Source of the DNA: an uncultured Chitinophaga sp.
Lineage (GTDB): Bacteria > Bacteroidota > Bacteroidia > Cytophagales > Cyclobacteriaceae
Assembly: GCA_902168205.1 (NCBI GenBank)
Contig: CABHOK010000002.1
Coordinates: forward strand, 682,001 to 746,000
Direction of reading: 5' to 3'
DNA: 64,000 bases
Positions 8,868 to 17,519 of this stretch are shown here, piece by piece. The translations under genes were made by a program, and so were the position numbers. A model generated the notes under the pieces. The model made no database searches, had not been told where the DNA came from, and saw only the letters and a program-made list of their open reading frames with translations. The first letter of the stretch is position 1, and the number at the start of each line of letters is the position of its first letter.

Positions 8868-10322
8868 ATGAAATATATACGAATCAATATAGAGAAAGTC
8901 GTGCAGGCCGTAGTACTCGTAATGATAGCTACCAGTTGCAGTGATTTTGGCGATACGAATATCAATCCCAACGCCAGTACTACTCCCGTTACAGCAGCGT
9001 TATTAACAAGCGCACTGACCGATGTAGCCAGTAGTATAGGAGCATACCAGTCAGAGTCAACGTTGTTTGTTCAATACCTGTCGCAGAGTCAGTATCCGGA
9101 AGCATCGCTATATTCTACCACATCGGCATCGTGGAGTGATTACTATCTCGGTCCATTGGAGAACCTGCAAACGATCATCCAGTATAATACCGATGAGACA
9201 ACAAAAGCTACCATGGCTCAATATGGTTCCAACAACAACCAGATCGCAGTAGCTCGCATTCTGAAAGTATATTATTACAGACTGGTAACCGACCAGTGGG
9301 GTGATATTCCCTATTCACAGGCGTTGGTAAAAAATCTGCAGCCGGTATACGATACACAGGAGAGTATATATACCGATTTCTTTAAAGAACTGAAGGAAGC
9401 CAGCGCGCAGTTTGACGATGGTAAAGCCGTGCAGGGTGATATTCTCTTTGGCGGAGATGCAAGTCGCTGGAAAATGTTTGCCAACTCACTTCGGATGTTA
9501 ATCGCATTACGACTATCAAAAGTAGCACCTGAGACGGCTCAAACGGAATTTGTAGCAGCGTACAATGATGCTGCCGGACATATCCGAACAAATGCCGATA
9601 ATGCTGTATATGTATTTCTGAATGATAACAATTTCAGAAATCCGTGGAGTGCTAACTTTGACGGACGCGATGACTATGGTGTCAGCAATGTATTGATCGA
9701 TCAGTTGAAAGCGCTGGATGATCCGCGCATCAGCGGCTTTGCAGCCGAGACGTCAGACGGTGAATATATAGGTTTACCGTACGGACTTACCCGCGATTCT
9801 TTGATCAACTGGACCGCGGCCAGCGACTATTCACGTCCCAGTGCTAAGATGCTAGCCAAAACATTTCCGGGATACGTTATTACCGCATCACAGATGTTAC
9901 TGGCAGAAGCAGAAGCTGTTGCAAACAATTGGATATCAGGCGATGCATCATCGCTGTATAACGATGCGATCAAAGCTTCCTTCGAACAGTGGGAAGTATA
10001 TAGTGATGCAACGTACCAGGCCTATATATCAAACACGGAAATTTCAATCGCCTCTTCTGACACGGATGAAACGCTGGAACGTATCGGTACACAACGCTGG
10101 CTTGCACTCTTCCCGAATGGTTTAGAGGCGTGGGCCGAATGGCGTAGAACAGAGTACCCAGCATTGGTACCAACTCCATATGCCGTAAGTGAAAGCAAGC
10201 AGATACCGGTACGGTATGGCTACCCGAACTCGGAGAACAATCTTAACAAGACAAACTATGATGCTGCAGTAGCCCGGATTGGTGGCGATACCCACGATAT
10301 AAAAGTATGGTGGGATAAATAA
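8868..10322 (+). CDS. SusD/RagB-family nutrient-binding lipoprotein
   Basis: A 484-residue protein. The signal sequence ends in a lipobox (IATSC at about residue 24) followed by SDFGDTNINPNAS, the typical start of the SusD-like_2 subfamily. The helical TPR scaffold continues with YYYRLVTDQWGDIPYSQAL and ends in ERIGTQRWLALFPNGLEAWAEWRRTEYP, a hallmark C-terminal segment. It is anchored to the outer membrane surface and closes over the SusC pore. Coupled to the upstream SusC gene (19-bp gap) and followed by a strong terminator. Confidence 0.96.
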   Translation: MKYIRINIEKVVQAVVLVMIATSCSDFGDTNINPNASTTPVTAALLTSALTDVASSIGAYQSESTLFVQYLSQSQYPEASLYSTTSASWSDYYLGPLENLQTIIQYNTDETTKATMAQYGSNNNQIAVARILKVYYYRLVTDQWGDIPYSQALVKNLQPVYDTQESIYTDFFKELKEASAQFDDGKAVQGDILFGGDASRWKMFANSLRMLIALRLSKVAPETAQTEFVAAYNDAAGHIRTNADNAVYVFLNDNNFRNPWSANFDGRDDYGVSNVLIDQLKALDDPRISGFAAETSDGEYIGLPYGLTRDSLINWTAASDYSRPSAKMLAKTFPGYVITASQMLLAEAEAVANNWISGDASSLYNDAIKASFEQWEVYSDATYQAYISNTEISIASSDTDETLERIGTQRWLALFPNGLEAWAEWRRTEYPALVPTPYAVSESKQIPVRYGYPNSENNLNKTNYDAAVARIGGDTHDIKVWWDK

Positions 10323-10352
10323 AATCTTTCAGTTATTTATAAACTAAGCATG

Positions 10353-10388
10353 AAAGGCTGGCCTCAGTAATACGGCCAGCCTTTTTTT
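10353..10388 (+). terminator. Intrinsic terminator of the susCD operon
   Basis: AAAGGCTGGCC (10353-10363) pairs perfectly with GGCCAGCCTTT (10374-10384) and runs into a T7 tract. The rest of the gap to 10652 has partial inverted words (CACAGGGATT / AATCCCGTG and TTACTTT / AAAGTAA) but no gene. Confidence 0.93.
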
Positions 10389-10652
10389 ATTTGAAAAAAA
10401 CGTGTGCGCTGCTGCCTTGGAGATAAAACAGGTATAGATGTTTGCGATAAATTACCGCATCACAGGGATTTACTTTGGATGAATTCATCGTCAATTTTAT
10501 GACGTTAATCCCGTGTAAAGTAATTTTTCGGATCCTCTGTCTGGTAATGTTGTGTCCTGAAAGATGTAGTGAGTTTGTTGGCAGGGATTCCTGGCTTCGT
10601 CTGTAATTCTCTTGCCGTACAGACCTGTTAATGTAACTAAAGCAAAAATTAT

Positions 10653-11048
10653 ATGGTTGATTTTATCAGAAGCTACGTGACAGCCGTTCACAACGCAGAG
10701 GCTGCATGTTTGCAAGTAACGTTTAAAGGGTTTATCAATTACGATGAACTGGTAGAGGTAATCGCGTATGAGTTTGAGATGATCCGCCATTACAAAATCA
10801 AAAAGTGCCTGGTAAACCTGCGTGAGATCAGTGTATACCCGGATGGAGGGCAGGATTATATCAAGGAAGTATGGTTTCCGCAGGTAATTAAGGATGGAAT
10901 GCTGATAGCTGCTTTCGTTGTACCCGATGACACATTTGGTAAGATGTCCATGCAGGAAGCCCACAACTATCCGCAGAGCAATTTACTCATGAAGCATTTC
11001 AACGATGCAGATCAAGCCCTGGCATGGCTTGTGTCGCAGCAGGTATAA
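10653..11048 (+). CDS. STAS/SpoIIAA-like small protein
   Basis: A 131-residue soluble protein. Its alternating beta-strand/helix pattern (ACLQVTFKGFINYDELVEVI, KKCLVNLREISVYP, LIAAFVVPDD, then a final helix of a partner-like protein) resembles the STAS/SpoIIAA-like domains that Bacteroidota encode as single small proteins. There is no clear conserved phospho-serine DSSG motif, so classical anti-sigma antagonist function is not supported. It is monocistronic with its start at ATG 10653; the large gap upstream has no obvious TAnnTTTG box. Function unknown. Confidence 0.72.
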   Translation: MVDFIRSYVTAVHNAEAACLQVTFKGFINYDELVEVIAYEFEMIRHYKIKKCLVNLREISVYPDGGQDYIKEVWFPQVIKDGMLIAAFVVPDDTFGKMSMQEAHNYPQSNLLMKHFNDADQALAWLVSQQV

Positions 11049-11091
11049 CTGGTATATCTGTCACTCGGACGAAGTACATTCAAATTGTGTC

Positions 11092-11153
11092 GTTTGGGTT
11101 TTGAGGTGTGGTATATTTTAAGAACTTGCAATACCAAATCTTTTAACCCAAAC
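11092..11153 (+). promoter_or_regulatory. Nested inverted repeat directly upstream of the beta-lactamase gene
   Basis: GTTTGGGTT (11092-11100) pairs with AACCCAAAC (11145-11153), and within the loop TGGTAT pairs with ATACCA. The outer arm ends five bases before the ATG at 11159. It could be a regulator's operator or an mRNA fold that hides the start codon; the sequence alone cannot separate these. Confidence 0.45.
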
Positions 11154-11158
11154 TATAC

Positions 11159-12058
11159 ATGCGAACCCTCCACTGCTTTATCTTTTCCGGTATTTTTTTA
11201 ATCTCATTTTCGCTACAGGTTGCCGCCCAGAACAAGTCACTTCGTGCTGATCTCGAACAGATCATTAAATCTGCCGATGCGCGGGTAGGCATAGCGTTGC
11301 TTCACCTGGAGAATCGCGATACATTGAGCATACACGGTAAACAACACTTCCCGATGCAGAGTGTTTACAAATTTCCGCTTGCCATGGCCGTATTAAGCGA
11401 AGTGGACAAAGGGAAACTATCGCTCGATCAAAAAATACATATTCGTAAAGAAGACATGCTCCCGAACACGTGGAGTCCCATGGCAAAAAAATATCCGCAG
11501 GGAAATGCAGATGTGCCGCTAAGCGAACTGGTTATGAACACCGTATCACTAAGTGACAACAACACCTGCGATATGTTGTTCAGGATGCTGGGCGGCCCAA
11601 AAAGTATAGAGCGCTATATACACGGACTCGGTGTTAAAAATATAGCCATCGTTGCCACTGAAGAAGAAATGCACCGCGACTGGAACGTACAATTCACCAA
11701 CTGGTGCGAACCAACCGCCATGGTACAACTGCTGGATATATTCTATAAACAGAAAGCGTTGTCCAAAGTAAACAACGAACTCTTGTGGAAATGGATGGTA
11801 GAAACCCCAACCGGCATGCATCGCTTAAAAGAACTTTTACCTGCCGGTACAGTCGTAGCCCACAAGACTGGCACCGATGGCCCGAATGCCGAAGGAGTGG
11901 TCGGTGCCATTAATGATGTCGGTATCATAACACTACCCAATGGCAGTCATATAGCCCTCGTTGTATACGTCTCTATGCTAAAAGACGAAAAGAAAGCCGA
12001 AGACACCATCGCACGAATAGCCAAAACGTGTTACGACTACTATAGTGGTAGTCGTTGA
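11159..12058 (+). CDS. Class A beta-lactamase, PER/VEB/CfxA-like subclass A2
   Basis: A 299-residue periplasmic serine hydrolase that opens the ring of beta-lactams. The signal peptide ends near VAAQ (residue 24). Motifs in order: S68-VYK71 (Ambler S70xxK73), SDN at 132-134, the omega-loop glutamate E168 in ATEEEMH (Ambler E166) and KTG at 236-238. Gln67 precedes the nucleophile (Ambler Q69) and His172 sits at Ambler 170. These two residues mark the PER-like group instead of TEM/CTX-M types. All catalytic residues are intact. It is monocistronic, with no AmpR/BlaI-type regulator beside it and no mobile element nearby, so it looks chromosomal and intrinsic. Substrate range cannot be read from sequence. 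Confidence 0.94.
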   Translation: MRTLHCFIFSGIFLISFSLQVAAQNKSLRADLEQIIKSADARVGIALLHLENRDTLSIHGKQHFPMQSVYKFPLAMAVLSEVDKGKLSLDQKIHIRKEDMLPNTWSPMAKKYPQGNADVPLSELVMNTVSLSDNNTCDMLFRMLGGPKSIERYIHGLGVKNIAIVATEEEMHRDWNVQFTNWCEPTAMVQLLDIFYKQKALSKVNNELLWKWMVETPTGMHRLKELLPAGTVVAHKTGTDGPNAEGVVGAINDVGIITLPNGSHIALVVYVSMLKDEKKAEDTIARIAKTCYDYYSGSR

Positions 12059-12282
12059 GGTGGCCCTAATCGCTATACTTTTGGCAGATGTTAGCTACTA
12101 GCTGCCAGAAGATTTTCCTTCGGCAACGCTGGTCTTTGTATGACTGATATATTTTTAGTGTCACGATCTTCAAGGTTCGGCCCTGTTAGTGTTAATCTTG
12201 ATAATGAAAGATGTACTTACTAGCAGCTGGAAGGTAGTGGCTTTCAAGTTTGAACGCGAATAAATAGGACATGTCTGATGCC

Positions 12283-12306
12283 AAAATCAGGTAGTTGCTG
12301 ATTTTT
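12283..12306 (+). terminator. Weak terminator-like hairpin downstream of beta-lactamase
   Basis: AAAATCAG (12283-12290) pairs with CTGATTTT (12298-12305) across a 7-nt loop, and the right arm ends in T5. It is A/T-rich and 225 bp beyond the beta-lactamase stop, so termination there is plausible but not certain. Confidence 0.45.
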
Positions 12307-12350
12307 ATATGTGCGATATTCTTTTATTTTACTTCTATATCAGCAAGGAA

Positions 12351-12378
12351 TTGTTTTACTGAGCTGTTGGTACGTTTG
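12351..12378 (+). promoter_or_regulatory. Bacteroidota-type promoter for the HAMP/GAF sensor gene
   Basis: TTG at 12351-12353 and TACGTTTG at 12371-12378 match the -33 and -7 boxes of the primary Bacteroidota sigma factor with a 17-nt spacer, slightly short. The implied start site near 12385 leaves a leader of about 145 nt. Confidence 0.55.
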
Positions 12379-12528
12379 CTGAATGATAATCGATGTGTGA
12401 ATGATATATGCTTCTGTGCGTGGTTGTCACTGGTACTGACACCGTACTTGTACTTCATTCTATTCGCTAAGCCTTGTTTGTTAGTGTAGTTTCCCCCGTT
12501 GAGTTGTTCTAACCATTCTATACTATAT

Positions 12529-14232
12529 ATGAAATTTACCATCCGACAGCAAATCCTTTCTTTGATCGGTGTTAACTCCGTATTAATTATACTGGTGTTG
12601 TGTATCAGCTACTACGGTATCATCAACCTGAACCGTGCACAGGATAATTTCAGTTACAAGGCGCGACAGCTTAATTATCTGCTCGTGGCGCAGAACATGC
12701 GCGATAATATACGGGGGTTGATATACCGGGGCTTTTCGGTTGATCGCTCCAATGAAAATGAAGTTAAAGATGTAAAGCAGGAATTTAAAACTCAGATCAA
12801 TGCTTTTATATCCAACATTGAGCAACTCGTAAAAGTGAATGAGACAGACTCGCTTGTCCGGAATATATATGCGCGATCAAAAGAATATGCCGTGTTCTCT
12901 ACCGGACTTTTTGCCAAAGAGATGGATGGTGATGCCGAGTCGTTTATTATGATCGCTGATTTCCAGGAACTCTATAGCGGGCTGGTGCTTCCCATGAATA
13001 TTGTAAATGAAAATATTCAGCAAAGCTATGCAGCGCTGGAAGAAGAAGGCAACGCTACTGCGAAGGAATCGCTTTCAGGTATATCCATAATATCACTCTT
13101 GTCCATTATAGGATCGATCGCGATCAGTATACTAATTTCCAATCGTATTGCCAGACGCATTAACCAGGCGCGTGATACGCTTTCACAGGTAAGCATTGGA
13201 AAATTACCAGAGCGGAATGACAATACCGGTGACGATGAAGTAGGAGAGATGCTGAAGTCGCTTAACAATTACCTCGACTCTGTTAACAAAACGGTGCAGT
13301 TCGCTATGGAAGTGGGTAAAGGAAATCTGAATGCAGAGTATAAAGCATTAAGCGAATACGACCAGCTCGGCCGATCGCTTCTCGATATGCGTGACAACCT
13401 GAAGCGTGTTGCCGTAGAAGATGAAAAACGCAACTGGGTGCTGAATGGTATGGCAGGCTATGTTGATATCAGTCGGAAAGAATCATCTAACATTGAAAGT
13501 TTTGCAGAACATGTATTGTCCTATCTGGTGAAATACCTGCATGCCAACCAGGCTTTCTTTTATACAATAGAGGAACGTGAAGACCGCGAAGAAAATGAAG
13601 TGCTGGTGTTGAAGGCTGCGTATGCCTGGGACAAAAAGCGATTCCGCGAAAATGAAATTATGAAAGGTGATGGCCTTGCGGGGCAGGCATGGCTGGAAGG
13701 CTCGATGCTATATATGAAAGATCTTCCGAGCGACTATATTAAAATTACTTCGGGGTTAGGTGCTGCCATTCCGCGTAATCTGGTGATACTGCCGCTGAAG
13801 TCCAACGATGTTATTTACGGCTTGATCGAGATCGCATCCTTTGAATACATGGAGAAGCATGTGTTGAACTTCCTTGAGAAGATAGCAGAAAATATAGCAT
13901 CCACACTGGCCAATGTACAAACCGCAGACCGTACAAGACGATTGCTGTATCAGTCACAGGAGCAGGCCGAAATGTTGCATGCCCAGGAAGAAGAAATGCG
14001 CCAGAGCATGGAGGAGATGCAGGCTACGCAAGAGGAAATGATTCGCAAGGAACGCGAATATACTTTGCAGATCAGCAAGCTGAGAGAAGACCTGAAATCG
14101 CACACGCGAGCCCTTGAAAGGAAAGAGGAGCAGACCGAAGAACTGGAATTGAAAGATATGATGGAGCATGCTTTACGCAAACAAGGCGAACGATCATCTA
14201 CAGTATATATTGACCGGTCTCCGTTAGCGTGA
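12529..14232 (+). CDS. Membrane sensor protein with HAMP, GAF and C-terminal coiled coil
   Basis: The ATG at 12529 (MKFTIRQQI) is chosen over an in-frame TTG at 12499 because it puts the first membrane helix (about residues 10-30) at the N-terminus. A periplasmic four-helix-type sensory region follows, then a second membrane helix (about 187-205) and HAMP (RIARRINQARDTL). A GAF domain comes next (about 300-450; KGDGLAGQAWLEG, then VILPLKSNDVIYGLIEIASFE). The protein ends in a long E/Q/M-rich coiled coil (EEEMRQSMEEMQATQEEM). No histidine kinase, methyl-accepting hairpin or cyclase domain follows, so it must signal through partners. It is common in Cytophagales, where its role is not settled. 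Confidence 0.82.
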   Translation: MKFTIRQQILSLIGVNSVLIILVLCISYYGIINLNRAQDNFSYKARQLNYLLVAQNMRDNIRGLIYRGFSVDRSNENEVKDVKQEFKTQINAFISNIEQLVKVNETDSLVRNIYARSKEYAVFSTGLFAKEMDGDAESFIMIADFQELYSGLVLPMNIVNENIQQSYAALEEEGNATAKESLSGISIISLLSIIGSIAISILISNRIARRINQARDTLSQVSIGKLPERNDNTGDDEVGEMLKSLNNYLDSVNKTVQFAMEVGKGNLNAEYKALSEYDQLGRSLLDMRDNLKRVAVEDEKRNWVLNGMAGYVDISRKESSNIESFAEHVLSYLVKYLHANQAFFYTIEEREDREENEVLVLKAAYAWDKKRFRENEIMKGDGLAGQAWLEGSMLYMKDLPSDYIKITSGLGAAIPRNLVILPLKSNDVIYGLIEIASFEYMEKHVLNFLEKIAENIASTLANVQTADRTRRLLYQSQEQAEMLHAQEEEMRQSMEEMQATQEEMIRKEREYTLQISKLREDLKSHTRALERKEEQTEELELKDMMEHALRKQGERSSTVYIDRSPLA

Positions 14233-14327
14233 TGCCTGTGATATAAATTTTGTTAACGATGCATTGATAAAGTGATGTGGAAGAAAGATATTCGTTGTGT
14301 TAATGATTCAACTAATTTCTTTCTTCT

Positions 14328-14690
14328 ATGTTAGGACTTCGCACGGCTATCTATAAAGTATCGGATGTTAAAAAAGCCACGGCATGGTATACCAGTGTGT
14401 TTAATACCAAGCCTTACTTTGATGAACCGTTTTATGTGGGCTTCAACATCGGGGGCTATGAATTAGGATTGCAGCCCGAGGAGACTCCGGTTACTACCAA
14501 GAACGAAAGTGTGCTGGTATACTGGGGTGTTGATAATGTGAACGCAGAGTATCAGCGTCTGCTGGCAGCAGGAGCAACCGAACATGAGGCACCCCAGAAT
14601 GTAGGTGGTGAGATTGTAGTGGCTACCGTAAAAGATCCGTGGGGAAATATACTCGGCATAATCTACAACCCCGAATTCAAGGTTGCGTAA
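14328..14690 (+). CDS. VOC (glyoxalase/bleomycin-resistance fold) protein
   Basis: A 120-residue single-domain protein with the two beta-alpha-beta-beta-beta units of the vicinal oxygen chelate fold: RTAIYKVSDVKKATAWYTSVF, then YELGLQPEE and YWGVDNVNAEYQRLLAAGA, ending VKDPWGNILGIIYNPEF. VOC proteins include glyoxalases, dioxygenases and drug-binding proteins; the specific activity is not identifiable. Its last 14 bases overlap the tail of the convergent hydrolase gene. Confidence 0.87.
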   Translation: MLGLRTAIYKVSDVKKATAWYTSVFNTKPYFDEPFYVGFNIGGYELGLQPEETPVTTKNESVLVYWGVDNVNAEYQRLLAAGATEHEAPQNVGGEIVVATVKDPWGNILGIIYNPEFKVA

Positions 14691-15555
14691 CGTCAGCACT
14701 GCTACGGGCGTGTAGCATTTTAATAATGGCATCGTGAATCAGTTCCGGATTACTCCACGGAACGAAGTGATTCATATCTTCTACCAATACAATTTCAACG
14801 GGAGCGTTGACCAGCATTTTTTTTGCGAAGTCGGCATTGGCGGGAGAGACAAGTACATCTTTCTTACCTTGTATTACAATTACCGGACACGTTATATTCT
14901 TCCACAACGGAAGCATGTCTTCCAACTCAGGCTTGAGGTGGTATATTTCTTCATTCGATGCGCGGAACGATCGCGGCAGTATCCAGCTTAGAAAAGGAGT
15001 TGCCAGCGGTGCGCGAAACCATGTCTCATTTGGTTCAAGCGCTGGATCGATTGAACCTGCTACGATTATCAATCCATCCACCAGCTGCGGATAATCAATC
15101 GCCATGCGTGCAATGAGCGGTCCGCCAAGCGAATGTCCTACGAGTATAAGGGGTCGGTTATGTTTATACTTTTCCAGGAGCGGCTTGAGTATAGCAGCTT
15201 GTTTTTGCAACGAACCTTCACCATTGCCAAAATTAGAATGACCGAACCCTGGCCTGTCCGTTGTAATGAGCAAGGCTTGTTGCAGCAATGAGGAGTCTTT
15301 CAGAAAATGAATGAAGGCACTAAGCGAGCCGGGTGAACCATGAATAAACAGCACAAGAGGTTTGGTAGAGTCACCAGCCACAGCATAATGTATATCACGA
15401 AAGCCTGTGCTATAGGCGTGCTGCGAACCATGCACATGATTTTCCTTAAAGAACGCATCCACTTCTTTTGAACTCATGCGAAAAGTCATGCACGCATGCA
15501 TGATCGTCATCACCAGCAGAAAGAGTATGGGAATGATGAACTTGATGTATCGCAT
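14677..15555 (-). CDS. Alpha/beta hydrolase, membrane-anchored
   Basis: A 292-residue protein with an N-terminal hydrophobic anchor/signal (IIPILFLLVMTIMHAC) in which Cys22 could be lipidated. The alpha/beta-hydrolase core shows the oxyanion motif LFIHGSPGS, the nucleophile elbow LVGHSLGG (Ser), an acid after VIVIQGKKDVLV (Asp) and the catalytic His in VEDMNHFVPW. The triad is complete. Substrate unknown; probably an esterase or lipase-like enzyme acting at the envelope. It overlaps the VOC gene tail to tail by 14 bp and is followed upstream by the second repeat element (15564-15726). Confidence 0.88.
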   Translation of the reverse strand: MRYIKFIIPILFLLVMTIMHACMTFRMSSKEVDAFFKENHVHGSQHAYSTGFRDIHYAVAGDSTKPLVLFIHGSPGSLSAFIHFLKDSSLLQQALLITTDRPGFGHSNFGNGEGSLQKQAAILKPLLEKYKHNRPLILVGHSLGGPLIARMAIDYPQLVDGLIIVAGSIDPALEPNETWFRAPLATPFLSWILPRSFRASNEEIYHLKPELEDMLPLWKNITCPVIVIQGKKDVLVSPANADFAKKMLVNAPVEIVLVEDMNHFVPWSNPELIHDAIIKMLHARSSADVTQP

Positions 15556-15563
15556 GGTTGTCG

Positions 15564-15726
15564 CTATCCGTGAATCGTTAACAGTTAATACAGTATTTCT
15601 TTGCGAAACTCTGCGCCTCCTTTGAATTCTTTGTGCTCCTGGATTTATAATTGTACTCTACAGATATCTCTTCAGCAGCAGAAATTATCCCTACAGAACG
15701 ATTAACTGTAACGGATAACGATTAAT
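15564..15726. repeat. Terminal-inverted-repeat intergenic element, copy 2
   Basis: The left end (CTATCCGTGAATCGTTAACA, 15564-15583, continuing GTTAAT) is mirrored at 15696-15726 by GATTAACTGTAACGGATAAC-type sequence, sharing TATCCGT and ACAGTTAAT in inverted order. Between them lies the same CTTTGCG / CTCTGCG / CTTTGTG core as in copy 1. It fills the gap between the hydrolase and S41 protease genes almost completely. Inversion of the arms is imperfect, with a 9-nt insertion on the left. Confidence 0.55.
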
Positions 15727-15728
15727 GA

Positions 15729-17378
15729 CTAAAGATTGAGCAGCTTCTTATACTTCGGACTATCGTGCAGTATCTCAATCGCTTTCTTTACATCATCATC
15801 ATACTTGAAACCTGCTTCGATGCTTCCTTTCTCAAGGTGATAGCGAGCTACGATATCTTCTTCCAGCAAAAGTTTGATCTCGTCTTTATACAATATCAAC
15901 TCATTCTTCTTGCTCTCGGCAATGCGGTTGGTGATCTGGTCGAGTTGTCCTTTTAACTCGCTATAGTATTTTTCTTTCTTTGCTTCTTCGGTAAACTCCT
16001 GTAGTTCAAATTCAAGGTAAGACTTGTATTTATAGTTCTTGTCTTTCATCCACACTACGAACTGCTGGTAGTCTTCATCGCTTAATGTAAACGTACGCGG
16101 ACTAACCGGCTCGGGATGTTTGGAAACATATTGCGTAGCGAAGTCAAACAGGAAACCTTTTTCAAACAATACCTGTGTGAGTAGGTGCGCTTCTCTCGCT
16201 TCTGTTTTTATATCCGGGTCGATACCGCCACCATCATATACCGTGCGGCCGTTGGATGTTTTGAAAGCGCGCTTCAGTGAATCCGGTATAGAACCCACGC
16301 TGCCATCATCTCTGCGGTGCGTATAGTCGAGCACCTGGATACAGCGCCCGGTAGGAGTATAATATTTTGCTGTTGTAACTTTCAACTGGGAGTTATAGGA
16401 GAGTGGTCGGCTTACCTGCACAAGACCTTTACCGTAAGATTTCTCACCAATGATCACACCGCGATCATAGTCTTGTAAAGTACCTGCTACGATCTCCGAT
16501 GCAGAAGCACTTCCGCGGTTGATGAGCACCGTTACCGGGATTTCCGTATCCACAGGAGTGTTCAATGTCTCATAGTTCAGGTTATTCTCGGGTATTTTTC
16601 CTTTGGTACTTACTACCAGTTTACCTTTTGGGAGGAAGATGTTGGTGATGTTTACCGCTTCGATCAGGAGCCCGCCCGGATTACCGCGCAGGTCGAGTAT
16701 AACGCTCTTGGCACCTTTCTCGCGCAATGCAGTAAGCGCATTCTTTACTTCCTTGGCAGCATCGGGTGTAAAGTCTGAAAGCTGGATATAGGCAACATCA
16801 TTGCCTACCATACCATAATACGGAACGTTGTTTACTTTGATCTTTTCGCGTTTAAACTCGATACGCAACGGTTGGTCTACACCTTTTCGCTTAATCGTTA
16901 ACGCTACGGGAGTGCCCACCTGGCCTTTCATCAGGTGTCCTGATTCTTCGCGTGTAAGTTTTGCGAGTTCAATATCATCGATCTTTACAATCTCGTCACC
17001 GATTTTCAGTCCGCCTTTTTGCGCGCCATATCCTTCCATGATCATCGTTACAACGGTACGGTTATCGATTTCGCGCGTTATTGCACCAATGCCACCATAC
17101 TGGCCTGTATTTACCGTGCGAAAATCTTCTACCTCGTCTTCCGGTATATAGTTCGTATACGGGTCAAGGGAATTCAGCATGGCATCAATGCCTGTGCGGA
17201 TCAGTTTATTCGGATTCACATCATCTACATATAGGGCGTTCACCTCTTTGAAGAGTGTAGCGAATATGTCGAGGTTCTTGGCTATTTCGAAATAACGCTC
17301 AGCCGGTCTTGTAAACGACAAGGCAACCAGGGTGATCAGAACCAGGGAGAGGACCAGTAATCTTTTTTTGGTAATCAT
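15729..17378 (-). CDS. C-terminal processing protease, S41 family (CtpA/Prc-like)
   Basis: The start at ATG 17378 (MITKKRLLVLSLVLITLVALS) gives a clean signal/anchor sequence. The in-frame ATG at 17447 would add an arginine-rich 23-residue tail ahead of it and is less likely. A PDZ domain (about 80-165; GGIGAITREIDNRTVV, then GGLKIGDEIVKID) precedes the S41 catalytic domain, which has nucleophile Ser in GSASASEIVAG and lysine in IGEKSYGKGLVQ, the Ser-Lys dyad of the family. Roughly 549 residues, normal for Bacteroidota Ctp proteins. It trims periplasmic protein C-termini. The gene diverges from the M16 peptidase at 17520. Confidence 0.93.
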   Translation of the reverse strand: MITKKRLLVLSLVLITLVALSFTRPAERYFEIAKNLDIFATLFKEVNALYVDDVNPNKLIRTGIDAMLNSLDPYTNYIPEDEVEDFRTVNTGQYGGIGAITREIDNRTVVTMIMEGYGAQKGGLKIGDEIVKIDDIELAKLTREESGHLMKGQVGTPVALTIKRKGVDQPLRIEFKREKIKVNNVPYYGMVGNDVAYIQLSDFTPDAAKEVKNALTALREKGAKSVILDLRGNPGGLLIEAVNITNIFLPKGKLVVSTKGKIPENNLNYETLNTPVDTEIPVTVLINRGSASASEIVAGTLQDYDRGVIIGEKSYGKGLVQVSRPLSYNSQLKVTTAKYYTPTGRCIQVLDYTHRRDDGSVGSIPDSLKRAFKTSNGRTVYDGGGIDPDIKTEAREAHLLTQVLFEKGFLFDFATQYVSKHPEPVSPRTFTLSDEDYQQFVVWMKDKNYKYKSYLEFELQEFTEEAKKEKYYSELKGQLDQITNRIAESKKNELILYKDEIKLLLEEDIVARYHLEKGSIEAGFKYDDDVKKAIEILHDSPKYKKLLNL

Positions 17379-17519
17379 AGTAAATTCAGTTCTACGCAAA
17401 AGTCTACGCTCACGAATGATTTTATTCAGTACTCGAAAATTCATCATTTTATAGCTAAAAATTGTAAGGATGTATGGTATTCTTCGTTATTTTAAGTCGA
17501 AACCCAAATTTCTTTCCAC

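Larger units (their letters stand above)
12059..12528. other. Intergenic region with CCAGAAG-type words, hairpin and promoter
   Basis: This 470-bp gap holds no convincing gene; a 64-codon frame at 12295 lacks any family features. Near its start, words such as AGCTACTAGCTGCCAGAAG (12093-12111) and ACTAGCAGCTGGAAG (about 12220) belong to a repeat family seen again at 22567 and 31140. A hairpin lies at 12283-12305 and a promoter at 12351-12378. Confidence 0.55.
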
